Positions 1-8,090 of a stretch of 64,000 nt of DNA are shown one piece after another. Position 1 is the stretch's first letter. Each line of letters begins with the position of its first letter. This DNA is from Shinella sp. WSJ-2 (GTDB taxonomy: Bacteria > Pseudomonadota > Alphaproteobacteria > Rhizobiales > Rhizobiaceae). Location of the stretch: contig NZ_QWBU01000008.1 in NCBI RefSeq assembly GCF_003432075.1, positions 62,001-126,000 of the forward strand. Reading direction: 5' to 3'. A program made the position numbers and the translations under genes. The notes under the pieces are model-generated. The model had not been told where the DNA came from. It was given only the letters and a program-made list of their open reading frames with translations, and searched no databases.

Positions 1-261
1 GATGATGACCTGCATGCCGAGCTTCATGTGAATGAGGCCGGAGATGACGACGAGGCCCATCAGGACGGCGACGATCGGGTTCGAAAGGGCTGCGGTGACT
101 TCCGCATAGGAAGCGCCGTTGTAGCGGATGAGGAAGCCGACGAAGAACAGCATGAGCGGAACGTTGGCGACGGCCGTCAGGCGCTGGCGCCAAAAATGCT
201 CCGTGCCGTCCTTTGCCGAGCCGAGACCACGAACCTTGCCGAGGGGAGTGCGCATGTCCAT
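1..261 (-). CDS. sdhD: Succinate dehydrogenase membrane anchor SdhD (partial)
   Basis: This is one of the two membrane anchor subunits of succinate dehydrogenase (complex II), which passes electrons from succinate oxidation to ubiquinone in the inner membrane. The 87 residues present begin [20 protein letters not shown] and contain two hydrophobic segments at about 30-50 and 57-76. They end in LIHMKLGMQ, which carries the conserved histidine (H78) near the heme and quinone site. Anchors of this family are usually about 125 residues, so roughly 40 C-terminal residues and a third helix lie beyond the left edge. The start at 261 is 10 bp after the sdhC stop, so the two genes are co-transcribed, presumably followed by sdhA and sdhB outside the window. 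Confidence 0.93.
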   Translation of the reverse strand, partial: MDMRTPLGKVRGLGSAKDGTEHFWRQRLTAVANVPLMLFFVGFLIRYNGASYAEVTAALSNPIVAVLMGLVVISGLIHMKLGMQVII

Positions 262-271
262 GGATGTTTCC

Positions 272-664
272 TCAGCGGACCAGATAGCCGATGATCCAGA
301 TCAGCACCGTCAGGGCGACGGAGACGATCGGGGTCACGATAGCGAGCTTGGTGTTGAAGTGCTTTTCGTAGCCGCGGCCCATGTCCCACATGAAGTGGCG
401 CAGTCCACCCAGCATGTGGTGCATCAACGCCCAAGTGTAGCCGAAGAGCACGAGACGGCCGATCAGCGACCCGAAGAGCCAGCTGGCCCATTCGAAGGAC
501 GCTTCGCCCGAAGCGGCGGCGATCAGCCAGAAGGCAACGAGCACGGTGCCGAAATACAGCGCCGCACCGGTGATGCGGTGCACGATGGACATGACCATCG
601 TCGGGATCGGTTTATAGACTTGGAGATGCGGCGAGAGCGGCCGGCTTCGAGTGACATTCGCCAT
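272..664 (-). CDS. sdhC: Succinate dehydrogenase cytochrome b556 subunit SdhC
   Basis: SdhC is the cytochrome b subunit of complex II and binds heme b and ubiquinone together with SdhD. The 130-residue protein shows the family signature [10 protein letters not shown] at 8-17, a quinone-site SIVHR at 26-30, three membrane helices (about 30-50, 62-83, 106-127) and the heme signature HMLGGLRH at 83-90, where H83 is the expected axial ligand. The frame is open 30 codons further upstream, but I chose the ATG at 664 because the protein then begins at the conserved MANVTRSRP and a GAGG ribosome binding site sits just before it. It is the first gene of the leftward sdh operon. Its upstream region holds repeated TGCA-type palindromes. 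Confidence 0.95.
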   Translation of the reverse strand: MANVTRSRPLSPHLQVYKPIPTMVMSIVHRITGAALYFGTVLVAFWLIAAASGEASFEWASWLFGSLIGRLVLFGYTWALMHHMLGGLRHFMWDMGRGYEKHFNTKLAIVTPIVSVALTVLIWIIGYLVR

Positions 665-716
665 CTGAACCTCACGGAACCCCGGAGAGCCAAAAACTGG
701 ACAAATTTTCTCCGGA

Positions 717-797
717 ATTGCAGTATGTTGTGCACAATGCAGTGATTGCGACACTTACTCACCAGAAAGCGGAACCACAAGCCTCATTGCAGTGCAA
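717..797. promoter_or_regulatory. Repeated TGCA-type motifs upstream of sdhC
   Basis: The sdhC upstream region has ATTGCAGT at 717-724 and 786-793 and AATGCAGT at 736-743. It also has two perfect palindromes, TTGTGCACAA at 728-737 and TTGCA-G-TGCAA at 787-797. A further perfect palindrome, TTAATCGATTAA, lies at 805-816. This is seen directly. Repeated palindromes in a promoter region suggest a regulator binding site, but I cannot name the regulator. Confidence 0.35.
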
Positions 798-925
798 AAT
801 GAATTTAATCGATTAAGAAGCGGACAGCGTTTGCGCCATTCCGGGACGCTTTTCCCGCATTAACGATATCGACAAAAATCGCAGGGAAATCCGTGACTTT
901 CGCCGCCCCCTGCCCCATCTTGGCG

Positions 926-940
926 TTAACGATTTGTTAA
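926..940. promoter_or_regulatory. Candidate CtrA binding box
   Basis: The sequence is TTAA, then seven bases, then TTAA, which matches the CtrA consensus TTAA-N7-TTAA exactly. It ends 24 bases before the ATG of the secreted-protein gene at 965, so it probably overlaps that gene's promoter. CtrA is the cell-cycle master regulator of alphaproteobacteria. The match is seen; the regulation is inferred. Confidence 0.5.
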
Positions 941-964
941 GCGTAACCCGGAAGGCAGGACAGA

Positions 965-1426
965 ATGACTCTGTTTTCAGCGCCCCATGCGACCAAAGTT
1001 CTAGGACTTGCGATCGCACTCGCAACGAGCGGCATGACGGCCGCCCATGCCGGCGGCAACAGGGACGGCTTCGGCTGGTCCGAACCCAATATCGAAGGCC
1101 GCACCATCACGCGGCGTGACCGCGAGCGCCACCACCATCGCGAAGCCTGGCGGCATCGTGACCGCGAGGACCGCGGTTCGCGCTATTCGGAGCGCCGTCG
1201 CGAGCAGCGCGGCTGGGGCACGGGCGATTTCTACGGCGGCGCAATCACCGCCTATCGCGACCGTGGCAACGGCACCTATTTCTACATCGACAACGACGAT
1301 TATTTCGGCGACGTGATCGAAGCACCGCGCTACAGCCGCGGCGGGCCGAAGGTCATCCAGGTCGTGCCGGGGCAGAATGACTGCTCATGGGAAATGGGCG
1401 TCTGCGTTATCCGGCCCAATTTCTGA
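965..1426 (+). CDS. Small secreted His/Arg-rich protein, function unknown
   Basis: I do not recognise a named family. The 153-residue product has a clear signal peptide (about 1-29, ending in AHA), so it should be exported to the periplasm or beyond. The mature part starts with a very basic, polar stretch at about 48-80 that includes HHHRE and many RD, RE and RR pairs. An aromatic Gly/Tyr/Asp section follows (about 85-120), then a C-terminal pair of cysteines (C140 and C147) that could form a disulfide. The histidines and acidic residues could bind metal, but this is a guess. It stands alone between the divergent sdh operon and a convergent methyltransferase gene, with a perfect CtrA-type box just upstream. 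Confidence 0.8.
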   Translation: MTLFSAPHATKVLGLAIALATSGMTAAHAGGNRDGFGWSEPNIEGRTITRRDRERHHHREAWRHRDREDRGSRYSERRREQRGWGTGDFYGGAITAYRDRGNGTYFYIDNDDYFGDVIEAPRYSRGGPKVIQVVPGQNDCSWEMGVCVIRPNF

Positions 1427-1453
1427 TCCGGAAATCTTCCGCGCAGAGCAGCT

Positions 1454-2116
1454 TCAGGCAGCGTCCGGACTGGCCTTGAACCGCCACACCGTGGTCTTCT
1501 TGACCTCGCTGTCCTCCAGCGCCCGCGTCACCGGCACCGTATAGGTCGCAAGCGCCTCCATGCGCTCGCGCGGGCAATAGGCGCGGCCGGGATCGCCGAC
1601 CAGCACCGCCGCACCGCGCGCCGCAAGCCTTGAGAACCACGGGATCAGGACATCGGCGAAACCGCGATCGTAGAAAACGTCGCCGGCCAGCACCACGTCC
1701 CAGCCGTCATCGCGGCCCACCATATCCTCGACCGTGTAGTCGACCGACACATCGTTGAGCGCGGCATTCAGCCGGATCGCCGTCTCGCTCCACGGATCGA
1801 TATCCGCCGCAAGCACGGCCGATGCGCCGGCCATGCGCGCGGCGATGCCGACGAGGCCGGAGCCACTGGCGAAATCCAGCACGGACTTGCCGGTGACGAG
1901 ATCGTGATGATCGAGCACATGGCGGGCAAGCCCCTGCCCGCCCGCCCAGGCGAAGGCCCAAAAGGGCGGCGGCAGGCCGATCTTCTCCAGCTCCTCCTCC
2001 GTCTTCTGCCACAGGTCATGCGCCTCGGTCGCCAGCCGGAGTTTTATCTCCGGCACATGCGGCGGGGTCAGCACGCCGGTATTGTCCCGGATGAAGATTT
2101 CGGGGTCGGTCCTCAC
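1454..2116 (-). CDS. ETF-beta-type class I SAM-dependent lysine methyltransferase
   Basis: This 220-residue class I methyltransferase resembles the METTL20/ETFBKMT group, which methylates lysines of the electron transfer flavoprotein beta subunit in mitochondria and has bacterial relatives. It has motif I VLDFASGSGLVGI at 79-91, an acidic AADID at 103-107, GDVFYD at 145-150 and the family-typical GDPGRAYCP at 174-182. An FWAFAWAGGQ segment before motif I (52-61) also fits this group. The start codon is GTG at 2116, since no in-frame ATG occurs before the catalytic core, and the ribosome binding site is weak. It follows the EVE gene by 70 bp on the same strand and may be the last gene of that run. 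The fold is clear; the exact substrate is inferred. Confidence 0.8.
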   Translation of the reverse strand: MRTDPEIFIRDNTGVLTPPHVPEIKLRLATEAHDLWQKTEEELEKIGLPPPFWAFAWAGGQGLARHVLDHHDLVTGKSVLDFASGSGLVGIAARMAGASAVLAADIDPWSETAIRLNAALNDVSVDYTVEDMVGRDDGWDVVLAGDVFYDRGFADVLIPWFSRLAARGAAVLVGDPGRAYCPRERMEALATYTVPVTRALEDSEVKKTTVWRFKASPDAA

Positions 2117-2186
2117 GTTCGCACCGCACCGAAATGGGAAATCCGGTTTTCGGAGAAAGCGACGCGAAAAGCAAAAGCGCGCAACA

Positions 2187-2618
2187 TCAGCGCGGCGGGT
2201 TGTCGAGACCGCCCATGCGGCAGACCTCGATCCACTCCTCCTCCGTCACCGGCTGCACAGAGAGACGCATGGAGGTGACGAGCGACATGTTGGCGAGCTT
2301 CGGATTGGCCTTGATGTCCTTCAGCGACACCGGCTTGGGCATGTCCCGCACGGCGCGGATATCGACGCAGTCCCAGCGCGGATCCTCGCCGGCCGTCGTG
2401 TCCGGGTGCGACAGCGCACAGACTTCCGTGATGCCGACGATGTCGAGCCCCTCGTTGGAATGGTAGAAGAAACCCTTATCGCCGATCTTCATCGCCCGCA
2501 TGTTGTTGCGCGCGAGATAATTGCGCACGCCGGTCCATTCGGTGCCCGCCTCGCCGGCGTCCTTCTGCATCTGCCAGGACCATTTGAAGGGTTCGGACTT
2601 GTAAAGCCAGAATGCCAT
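2187..2618 (-). CDS. EVE domain protein
   Basis: The 143 residues form a single EVE domain, a PUA-like fold that in characterised members recognises modified bases in DNA or RNA. Typical features are the opening MAFWLYKSEP, the GVRNYLARNNM segment around 30-40, the GDKGFFYHSN strand near 46-55, and the late VTSMRLSVQPV and EEEWIEV segments. The ATG at 2618 is preceded by GGAGG, which overlaps the end of the upstream YciI gene, so translation is probably coupled. It belongs to the leftward tsaD-gpsA-yciI-EVE run. The partner nucleic acid cannot be read from sequence. Confidence 0.88.
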   Translation of the reverse strand: MAFWLYKSEPFKWSWQMQKDAGEAGTEWTGVRNYLARNNMRAMKIGDKGFFYHSNEGLDIVGITEVCALSHPDTTAGEDPRWDCVDIRAVRDMPKPVSLKDIKANPKLANMSLVTSMRLSVQPVTEEEWIEVCRMGGLDNPPR

Positions 2619-2623
2619 GGGGC

Positions 2624-2917
2624 TTACGCCTCCGGATTATTGAAGACCCAGTTCCAGGCCTTCACATCAACGGCGGCGAACAGACCGGCCTTGGCATAGG
2701 GATCGTTTTCAGCGATCTGCCGCGCCTCTTCGATCGTCTCGGCCTTGACCACGACGAGGCTGCCGGTCGGCTTGCCGTCATCGCCGAGGAAAGGGCCGGC
2801 GAAGGCGAGCTTGCCGCCTGCATTGAGCTCGTTGAGATAGGCGACGTGATCCGGGCGCGTGTCCATGCGCACCTGAAGCGCGCCGGGCTTGTCCTGGCAG
2901 AGGAAGGCGAAAAGCAT
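2624..2917 (-). CDS. YciI family protein
   Basis: This 97-residue protein is a YciI-like (DUF1330/YCII superfamily) small alpha-beta protein of the dimeric ferredoxin-like fold. It shows the usual MLFAFLCQDKPGA opening, the HVAYLNEL helix with its conserved histidine, the AGPFLGDDGKPTGSLVVV strand pair and the NDPYAKAGLFAAV end. The biochemical role of the family is largely unknown. A putative His-Asp pair suggests an enzyme. It lies 20 bp after gpsA and 5 bp before the EVE gene, so all three are likely on one mRNA. The frame is open much further upstream, but that part is the antisense-frame shadow of gpsA. Confidence 0.88.
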   Translation of the reverse strand: MLFAFLCQDKPGALQVRMDTRPDHVAYLNELNAGGKLAFAGPFLGDDGKPTGSLVVVKAETIEEARQIAENDPYAKAGLFAAVDVKAWNWVFNNPEA

Positions 2918-2937
2918 GGAAACGGTCCTTTCAGTGG

Positions 2938-3924
2938 TCATTCCTGGGTGATCGGGCGCGTCATCAGCTGCCCGATGGCGGTTTTCACGTCGAGCGTGCC
3001 ATCGATGATGCGGGCGACCGCGTCGGTGATCGGCATGTCGATGCCTTTTTCCGCCGCCACGCCGGAGGCCACGGAGGCGGCAAAGGCACCTTCCACGAGA
3101 TCGCCCGACCAGCCGGCGGCCGTGCCGTTGCGGCCGAGCGCGATGCCGAAGCGCAGGTTGCGCGACTGGTGGCTGGTGCCGGTCAGGACGAGGTCGCCGA
3201 GGCCGGAAAGCCCGGTAACGGTGATCCCCTCGCCGCCATGCGCCTCGACGAAACGCGACAATTCCGCAAGCCCGCGCGAAATCAGCGCCGCCCGCGCCGA
3301 ATCGCCAAGCTGAGCACCCTCGATGATGCCGCAGGCGATCGCCAGAACGTTCTTCAGGGCGCCGCCGAGCTGCACGCCGATCCGGTCTGTCGAGGGATAG
3401 AGCCGGAAGGTGGGGCCGGAAAGCGCCTGCGCGAGCGCGGCACCGATCTCGGCAGACCGCGCCGCAACGACCATCGCCGTCGGCAGCCCCTTCGCGATAT
3501 CGGCGGCAAAGCCGGGGCCGGAGAGCACGGCGACCTCGCGGCCGGGCAGTTCCTCTTCCAGCACCTCGGTCAGCAGACGGCCGGTGCCCTTTTCCATGCC
3601 CTTGGCGCAGATGACGACCGCCGTGCCCGGCGCCAGAAGCGGCGCGAGCTGGCGCGCGGCGTCCCGCTGTGCCTGCGAGGGCATGGCGAACAGCACGATG
3701 CCCGCGCCGCGCATGCATTCCACATCGGCACTGAAGGCTAAGGTTGCCGGCAGATCGATGCCCGGCAGCGCCTTTTCATTGCGCCGCGTCGTTCTCATGG
3801 CCTCCACCGCGGCTGCATCGCGGCCGATCAGGGTGACATCACCGCCGCTAGCCGCCGCCACGCTTGCCAGTGCTGTACCGAAGGCACCGGCACCGACCAC
3901 GGCGATGCGCTTCGAAATCGTCAT
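2938..3924 (-). CDS. gpsA: Glycerol-3-phosphate dehydrogenase [NAD(P)+]
   Basis: GpsA reduces dihydroxyacetone phosphate to sn-glycerol-3-phosphate, the backbone for phospholipids. The 328 residues include the Rossmann motif GAGAFG at 11-16, AMPSQ at 80-84, the CAKGME segment with K108, SGPGFA at 135-140, the catalytic lysine K191 in GALKN, and TGLSGLGDL followed by SRN near 254-256. The length is normal for the family. Its ATG overlaps the tsaD stop codon in an ATGA arrangement (3921-3924), so the two genes are translationally coupled. Cytosolic. The identification is firm. Confidence 0.97.
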   Translation of the reverse strand: MTISKRIAVVGAGAFGTALASVAAASGGDVTLIGRDAAAVEAMRTTRRNEKALPGIDLPATLAFSADVECMRGAGIVLFAMPSQAQRDAARQLAPLLAPGTAVVICAKGMEKGTGRLLTEVLEEELPGREVAVLSGPGFAADIAKGLPTAMVVAARSAEIGAALAQALSGPTFRLYPSTDRIGVQLGGALKNVLAIACGIIEGAQLGDSARAALISRGLAELSRFVEAHGGEGITVTGLSGLGDLVLTGTSHQSRNLRFGIALGRNGTAAGWSGDLVEGAFAASVASGVAAEKGIDMPITDAVARIIDGTLDVKTAIGQLMTRPITQE

Positions 3925-5015
3925 GCCTTGGCTCCCCGCTTGCCGGATCCGAGAAGGGTGGCCGCCTGTTTGTCGAGCGGCCAGCGCGAGCGCGGTGCCA
4001 CGGCGAGATCGTCGGGCGCAAATCCGGCGGCCATGCGCTCCAGCCCCGCCCAGGCGATCATCGCGGCATTGTCCGTGCAGAGTGCGAGCGGCGGGGCGAT
4101 GAAATGGAAGCGGTTCTTGTCGCAGAGCGCCTGCAACGTCGCGCGCAGTTCCGCATTCGCCGCAACACCGCCGGCCACGACCAGCGCGGGCATCGCCACA
4201 TCGGGATAGAGCGCACGAAACCGCTCCAGACCGCGGCCGATGCGGTCCTTCAGCGTGCGCGAAACGGCGCGCTGGAAGGAGGCGCAGATATCGGCGATAT
4301 CCTGCTCCGTCACCGGCTCGATCGACTGCGCCGCCTGGCGCACGGCCGTCTTGAGACCGGAGAAGGAGAAATCGAGCCGCGCCTCGCCGACCAGCGGACG
4401 GGGGAAGGTGAAGCGCTCGGGGTTGCCCTTTTTCGCCATGCGCTCGACAGCCGGGCCGCCCGGATAGGGCAGGCCGAGCAGCTTGGCCGTCTTGTCGAAG
4501 GCTTCGCCGAGCGCATCGTCGATGGTGGTGCCCCAGCGCTCGTAATCATCGACACCGCGGATCAGCACGAGCTGGGTGTGCCCGCCGGACACGAGCAGCA
4601 TCAGATAGGGAAAGGAGAGCCCGTCCGTCAGCCGCGCCGTCAGCGCGTGGCCTTCGAGATGGTTGACGGCATAGAGCGGTTTGCCGGTCGCCCGCGCGAT
4701 GGCCTTGCCGGTCATCAGGCCGACGATGAGGCCGCCGATCAGCCCCGGCCCACTCGTCGCGGCAATAGCATCGACATCGGCAAGTGATTTTCCGGCGCGC
4801 AGCAGCGCCTCGGAGATAAGGCTATCCAGCGCCTCGACATGGGCACGCGCGGCAATCTCCGGCACCACGCCGCCATAGGCGCTATGCTCTTCCAGCTGGC
4901 TCAGCACGACCTCGCCGAGAATCTCGCCTTTTCCCGAGGCATCACGAAGGACGACGGCCGCAGCGGTCTCGTCGCAGCTCGTTTCGATGCCGAGAATGGT
5001 CAATTGGGACGACAT
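3921..5015 (-). CDS. tsaD: tRNA N6-adenosine threonylcarbamoyltransferase TsaD
   Basis: TsaD transfers the threonylcarbamoyl group to A37 of tRNAs that read ANN codons, acting with TsaB, TsaE and TsaC. The 364-residue protein has the ASKHA fold. It opens with [14 protein letters not shown], carries [10 protein letters not shown] at 44-53, the metal-binding NHLEGH at 118-123 (H119 and H123) and SGGHT at 143-147. The length matches the family. It is the first gene of the leftward run and is divergent from hemC, with 73 bp between the starts. That is the usual rhizobial arrangement. The protein is cytosolic and should be essential. Confidence 0.97.
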   Translation of the reverse strand: MSSQLTILGIETSCDETAAAVVLRDASGKGEILGEVVLSQLEEHSAYGGVVPEIAARAHVEALDSLISEALLRAGKSLADVDAIAATSGPGLIGGLIVGLMTGKAIARATGKPLYAVNHLEGHALTARLTDGLSFPYLMLLVSGGHTQLVLIRGVDDYERWGTTIDDALGEAFDKTAKLLGLPYPGGPAVERMAKKGNPERFTFPRPLVGEARLDFSFSGLKTAVRQAAQSIEPVTEQDIADICASFQRAVSRTLKDRIGRGLERFRALYPDVAMPALVVAGGVAANAELRATLQALCDKNRFHFIAPPLALCTDNAAMIAWAGLERMAAGFAPDDLAVAPRSRWPLDKQAATLLGSGKRGAKA

Positions 5016-5088
5016 GAAGCACTAGGATTGATTGCGATGGGCCGGAAAGCCGGTTACGAGACATCCCGGTAACAATGGATCAAGGCGG

Positions 5089-6018
5089 ATGCAAACAAAA
5101 CCTTTCAGGATCGGCACCCGGGGCAGCCCGCTGGCGCTCGCCCAGGCCTACGAGACCCGCTCACGCCTGATGGCGGCGCATGGCCTGCCGGAGGATAGGT
5201 TCGAGGTCGTGGTGCTCTCCACGAAGGGCGACCGCATCACCGACCGTTCGCTGGCGCTGATCGGCGGCAAGGGCCTGTTCACCGAGGAGATCGAGGCGCA
5301 GCTGTCTTCCGGCGAGCTCGACTTCGCCGTGCACTCCTCCAAGGACATGCCGACCAGGCTGCCCGAGGGCCTGCATCTCTCCGCCTACCTGCCGCGCGAG
5401 GACATCCGCGACGCCTTCATCGGCCGCACCGCCCAGCGCCTGCTCGATCTGCCGCAGGGCGCCACCGTCGGCTCGGCGTCCCTGCGCCGCCAGGCCCTTA
5501 TTCGCCGCCTGCGGCCCGATATCAACGTTATCGTCTTTCGCGGCCAGGTCGATACCCGCCTCGGCAAGCTCGCCGCCGGCGAGGCCGACGCCACGCTTCT
5601 CGCCTATGCCGGCCTGAAGCGCCTCGGCAAACTCGACGTGCCGACCGAGCTGCTCGATCCCGTCTCCTTCCCGCCAGCCCCGGCGCAGGGCGCGATCTGC
5701 ATCGAAAGCCGCATAAACGACGACCGCATCAACGGCCTGCTTGCCGCCATCGACGACCGCCCGACCCGTGCTGCCGTCTCCTGCGAGCGCGGCTTCCTCG
5801 CCACGCTCGACGGCTCCTGTCGCACGCCGATTGCCGGCTATGCGACGGTCGAAGGCGATCATCTCCAGTTCCGCGGCATGATCCTGACGCCCGACGGCAG
5901 TGTCTTCCACGAAATCGAGACGAGCGGTGCGGCCGATAGCGCCGCGGACCTCGGCGAAGCGGCGGGGCAGGCGATCCGCGCGAAGGCGGGAGCGGGTTTC
6001 TTCGAAAGCTGGGGCTGA
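5089..6018 (+). CDS. hemC: Porphobilinogen deaminase (hydroxymethylbilane synthase)
   Basis: HemC joins four porphobilinogen molecules into hydroxymethylbilane, the linear precursor of heme and siroheme. The 309 residues contain the [14 protein letters not shown] opening, HSSKDMP at 82-88 with the catalytic aspartate D86, and DGSCRTPI, where C244 carries the dipyrromethane cofactor. The frame is open 19 codons upstream, but the ATG at 5089 puts the conserved opening at the N terminus and has AAGGCGG directly before it. hemD follows after 3 bp, so the two are one transcription unit with mic60 and hemY probably also connected. Confidence 0.97.
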   Translation: MQTKPFRIGTRGSPLALAQAYETRSRLMAAHGLPEDRFEVVVLSTKGDRITDRSLALIGGKGLFTEEIEAQLSSGELDFAVHSSKDMPTRLPEGLHLSAYLPREDIRDAFIGRTAQRLLDLPQGATVGSASLRRQALIRRLRPDINVIVFRGQVDTRLGKLAAGEADATLLAYAGLKRLGKLDVPTELLDPVSFPPAPAQGAICIESRINDDRINGLLAAIDDRPTRAAVSCERGFLATLDGSCRTPIAGYATVEGDHLQFRGMILTPDGSVFHEIETSGAADSAADLGEAAGQAIRAKAGAGFFESWG

Positions 6019-6021
6019 TCC

Positions 6022-6744
6022 TTGCGCGTTCTCGTCACCAGGCCGGCACCCGCCGCCGCCCGCACCGCGCGAAAACTCGCCGCCCTCGGCCACGAGGCGG
6101 TCACGATGCCGCTTTCCGAAGCCGAACACGATATCGATGCCGCCCGCGCTGCTTTGGCGGAGCGCCATTCGGCAATCGCCATCACCAGCGCGGAAGTGGC
6201 GCGCCTCATCGGTAAGATCGGGCCCGCGCTCGACCGACATCTTCTGACCACCGTCTTCTCCGTCGGCCAGGCCTCCGCGCAGGCGGCGGAGGAAGCGGGT
6301 TTCCGCACGGTGTTGACACCCGGCGGCGACGGCAAGGATCTCGCCAACATGATCATCGAGCATTGCCGCGATTTCGGCATGCCGGCCGAACCGATCCTCT
6401 ATCTCGCCGGACATCCGCGCGCCGCCGGTTTCGAAACACGGCTCAAGGAAGCCGGCATTCCACTGCGCACCGTCGAATGTTATCGAATGGCGCCGCTCGT
6501 TCCGCGGCGCACCGAAGTCGAGGCCCTGCTCAAACCGGTGCCGGACGCCGCACTGCTCTATTCGCGCGAGACGGCCCGCACCTTTTTCGAACTCGCGCCG
6601 CTGACGGAAACGCCCGAACGCTTTCTCTCCACATTGATGCTCTGCATGAGCGCCAATGTCGCGAAAGCCGTGCCGCAGCGCTTTGCCGCGCTCACCGTCG
6701 TCGCCTCGGCGCCGAACGAGGAAAGCCTGCTCGATCTCCTCTAG
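6022..6744 (+). CDS. hemD: Uroporphyrinogen-III synthase
   Basis: HemD closes hydroxymethylbilane to uroporphyrinogen III with inversion of ring D. This family is poorly conserved, but the 240-residue length, the MRVLVTRPAP opening with its arginine, the repeated alpha-beta bilobal pattern, the TSAEVARL segment around 55-62 and the YSRETARTFFEL segment near 180 all fit. The start is a TTG at 6022, three bases after the hemC stop, and no better ATG exists. Position directly behind hemC and ahead of mic60 and hemY supports the assignment. Confidence 0.9.
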   Translation: MRVLVTRPAPAAARTARKLAALGHEAVTMPLSEAEHDIDAARAALAERHSAIAITSAEVARLIGKIGPALDRHLLTTVFSVGQASAQAAEEAGFRTVLTPGGDGKDLANMIIEHCRDFGMPAEPILYLAGHPRAAGFETRLKEAGIPLRTVECYRMAPLVPRRTEVEALLKPVPDAALLYSRETARTFFELAPLTETPERFLSTLMLCMSANVAKAVPQRFAALTVVASAPNEESLLDLL

Positions 6745-6842
6745 GCATTGGCAATGATGGACGAAATTGCCGCAAGGGTCTTTCCCTCGCTGCCTTCGCT
6801 GTCTAGGTTTAGTGCAATGCACATGAACGCGAGGAGATCGCC

Positions 6843-8078
6843 ATGGAACCGGAAACCCCGTCTCGCCGCAAGAAGGCTGGTGACGAACCCGTGACGATCG
6901 ATCTCGAAGCGGTTCAAGCCTCTGCCGAGACCGAAGCACGAACCGCCGAAGCGGATGCCGCAACGGCGGACACAGCCGAGACCGTAGCGGCGGAAGCCAT
7001 TGCTTCGGAACCGGAAACCCCGCAATCCCAGGAAACCTTTGAAGAAAAGCCAGAGCCGATCGAACCGGCGCGCCCCGCCTATGAGGAACCGGTCTTCACC
7101 CAGACCGCCCCCGAGCCGCGCCGCGGCAATGCCGGCCCGCTTGCCGCCGGCATTCTCGGCGGCCTGATCGCCCTTCTCGGCGCCGGCAGCCTGCAATATG
7201 GCGGCTACCTGCCCGCCCTTGGCCCGGATCGTGCCGGCGACACCGGCGCACTGGCCAGCCTCTCCAATGAGATCGAGGCGCTGAAGACACGCCTTGCCGA
7301 AACGCCGGCGGCCAGCGGCGTCGATCTCCAACCAATCGAAACCCGCATCGCCGCTCTCGAAAAGGGCACCGGCGATAGCGGCGGCGCGACGGCCGCAAAC
7401 CCGGAAGCGGTGAGCAATCTCGAAGGCGACGTGGCCCGCCTCAACACCGAGCTTGCGGCCCTGCGCGAGGCGATTGCCCGTACCACCGAAGCTGTCAACT
7501 CCACCGAAAGCCAGCTCACTCAGCGTATCGCAGCCGCCGAGCAGAAACTCGATGAACCGCGCAGCGATGTGGAAATGGCCCGTGCCGTGGCGGCAAGCGC
7601 GCTAAAGACCGCCATCGATCGCGGCGGGCCCTATCTCGCGGAACTCGAAGCCTTTGCCAGCATCGCGCCGGATGATCCGTCCGTCGTGGGCCTGCGTGAG
7701 CACGCCGCTGTCGGCGTCGCCTCGCGTTCCGATCTCGTGCGCGATTTCCAGCCGACCGCCGATGCCATCCTTGACGCCTTGCACCAGCCGGACGGCGATC
7801 AGGGGATTTTCAATCGCCTGATGTCGAGCGCCACCTCGGCCATCCGCGTGCGGCCCGTCGGCAGCATAGAGGGCGACACGCCGGAAGCCGTCGTCGCGCG
7901 CATCGAGAACAAGTTGCAGAACGGCGACTTCAAGGGCGCCCAGATCGAATGGCAGACCCTGCCGGAAGCGGGCCAGGCAGCGGCGGCGGAATACAAGCGC
8001 AAGCTCGACACGCGTGTCACCGTCGAAGGCCTGATCGGTGCGGCCGTCTCCGGCGCCATCGCTGGCAACCAGGGCTGA
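6843..8078 (+). CDS. mic60: Alphaproteobacterial Mic60/mitofilin homologue
   Basis: The 411-residue protein has the mitofilin layout. An acidic, low-complexity N-terminal stretch (1-95) is followed by one membrane helix at about 98-118, a predicted coiled coil over about 140-245 and a C-terminal mitofilin-like domain (about 270-405, with VARIENKLQNGDFKGAQIEW). In mitochondria Mic60 shapes crista junctions. Alphaproteobacterial relatives bend membranes and contact outer-membrane BamA, and they typically sit between hemD and hemY, as here. It should be anchored in the inner membrane with the C terminus in the periplasm. The 98-bp gap after hemD may hold its own promoter. The link to heme synthesis is conserved but unexplained. 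Confidence 0.88.
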   Translation: MEPETPSRRKKAGDEPVTIDLEAVQASAETEARTAEADAATADTAETVAAEAIASEPETPQSQETFEEKPEPIEPARPAYEEPVFTQTAPEPRRGNAGPLAAGILGGLIALLGAGSLQYGGYLPALGPDRAGDTGALASLSNEIEALKTRLAETPAASGVDLQPIETRIAALEKGTGDSGGATAANPEAVSNLEGDVARLNTELAALREAIARTTEAVNSTESQLTQRIAAAEQKLDEPRSDVEMARAVAASALKTAIDRGGPYLAELEAFASIAPDDPSVVGLREHAAVGVASRSDLVRDFQPTADAILDALHQPDGDQGIFNRLMSSATSAIRVRPVGSIEGDTPEAVVARIENKLQNGDFKGAQIEWQTLPEAGQAAAAEYKRKLDTRVTVEGLIGAAVSGAIAGNQG

Positions 8079-8090
8079 GGAGAGGACTTC

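Noticed and set aside
5161-6963. 600-residue open frame on the minus strand over hemC, hemD and mic60
   Set aside because: It is antisense to three well-identified genes, has no family motif and its composition is that of a GC-rich shadow frame.
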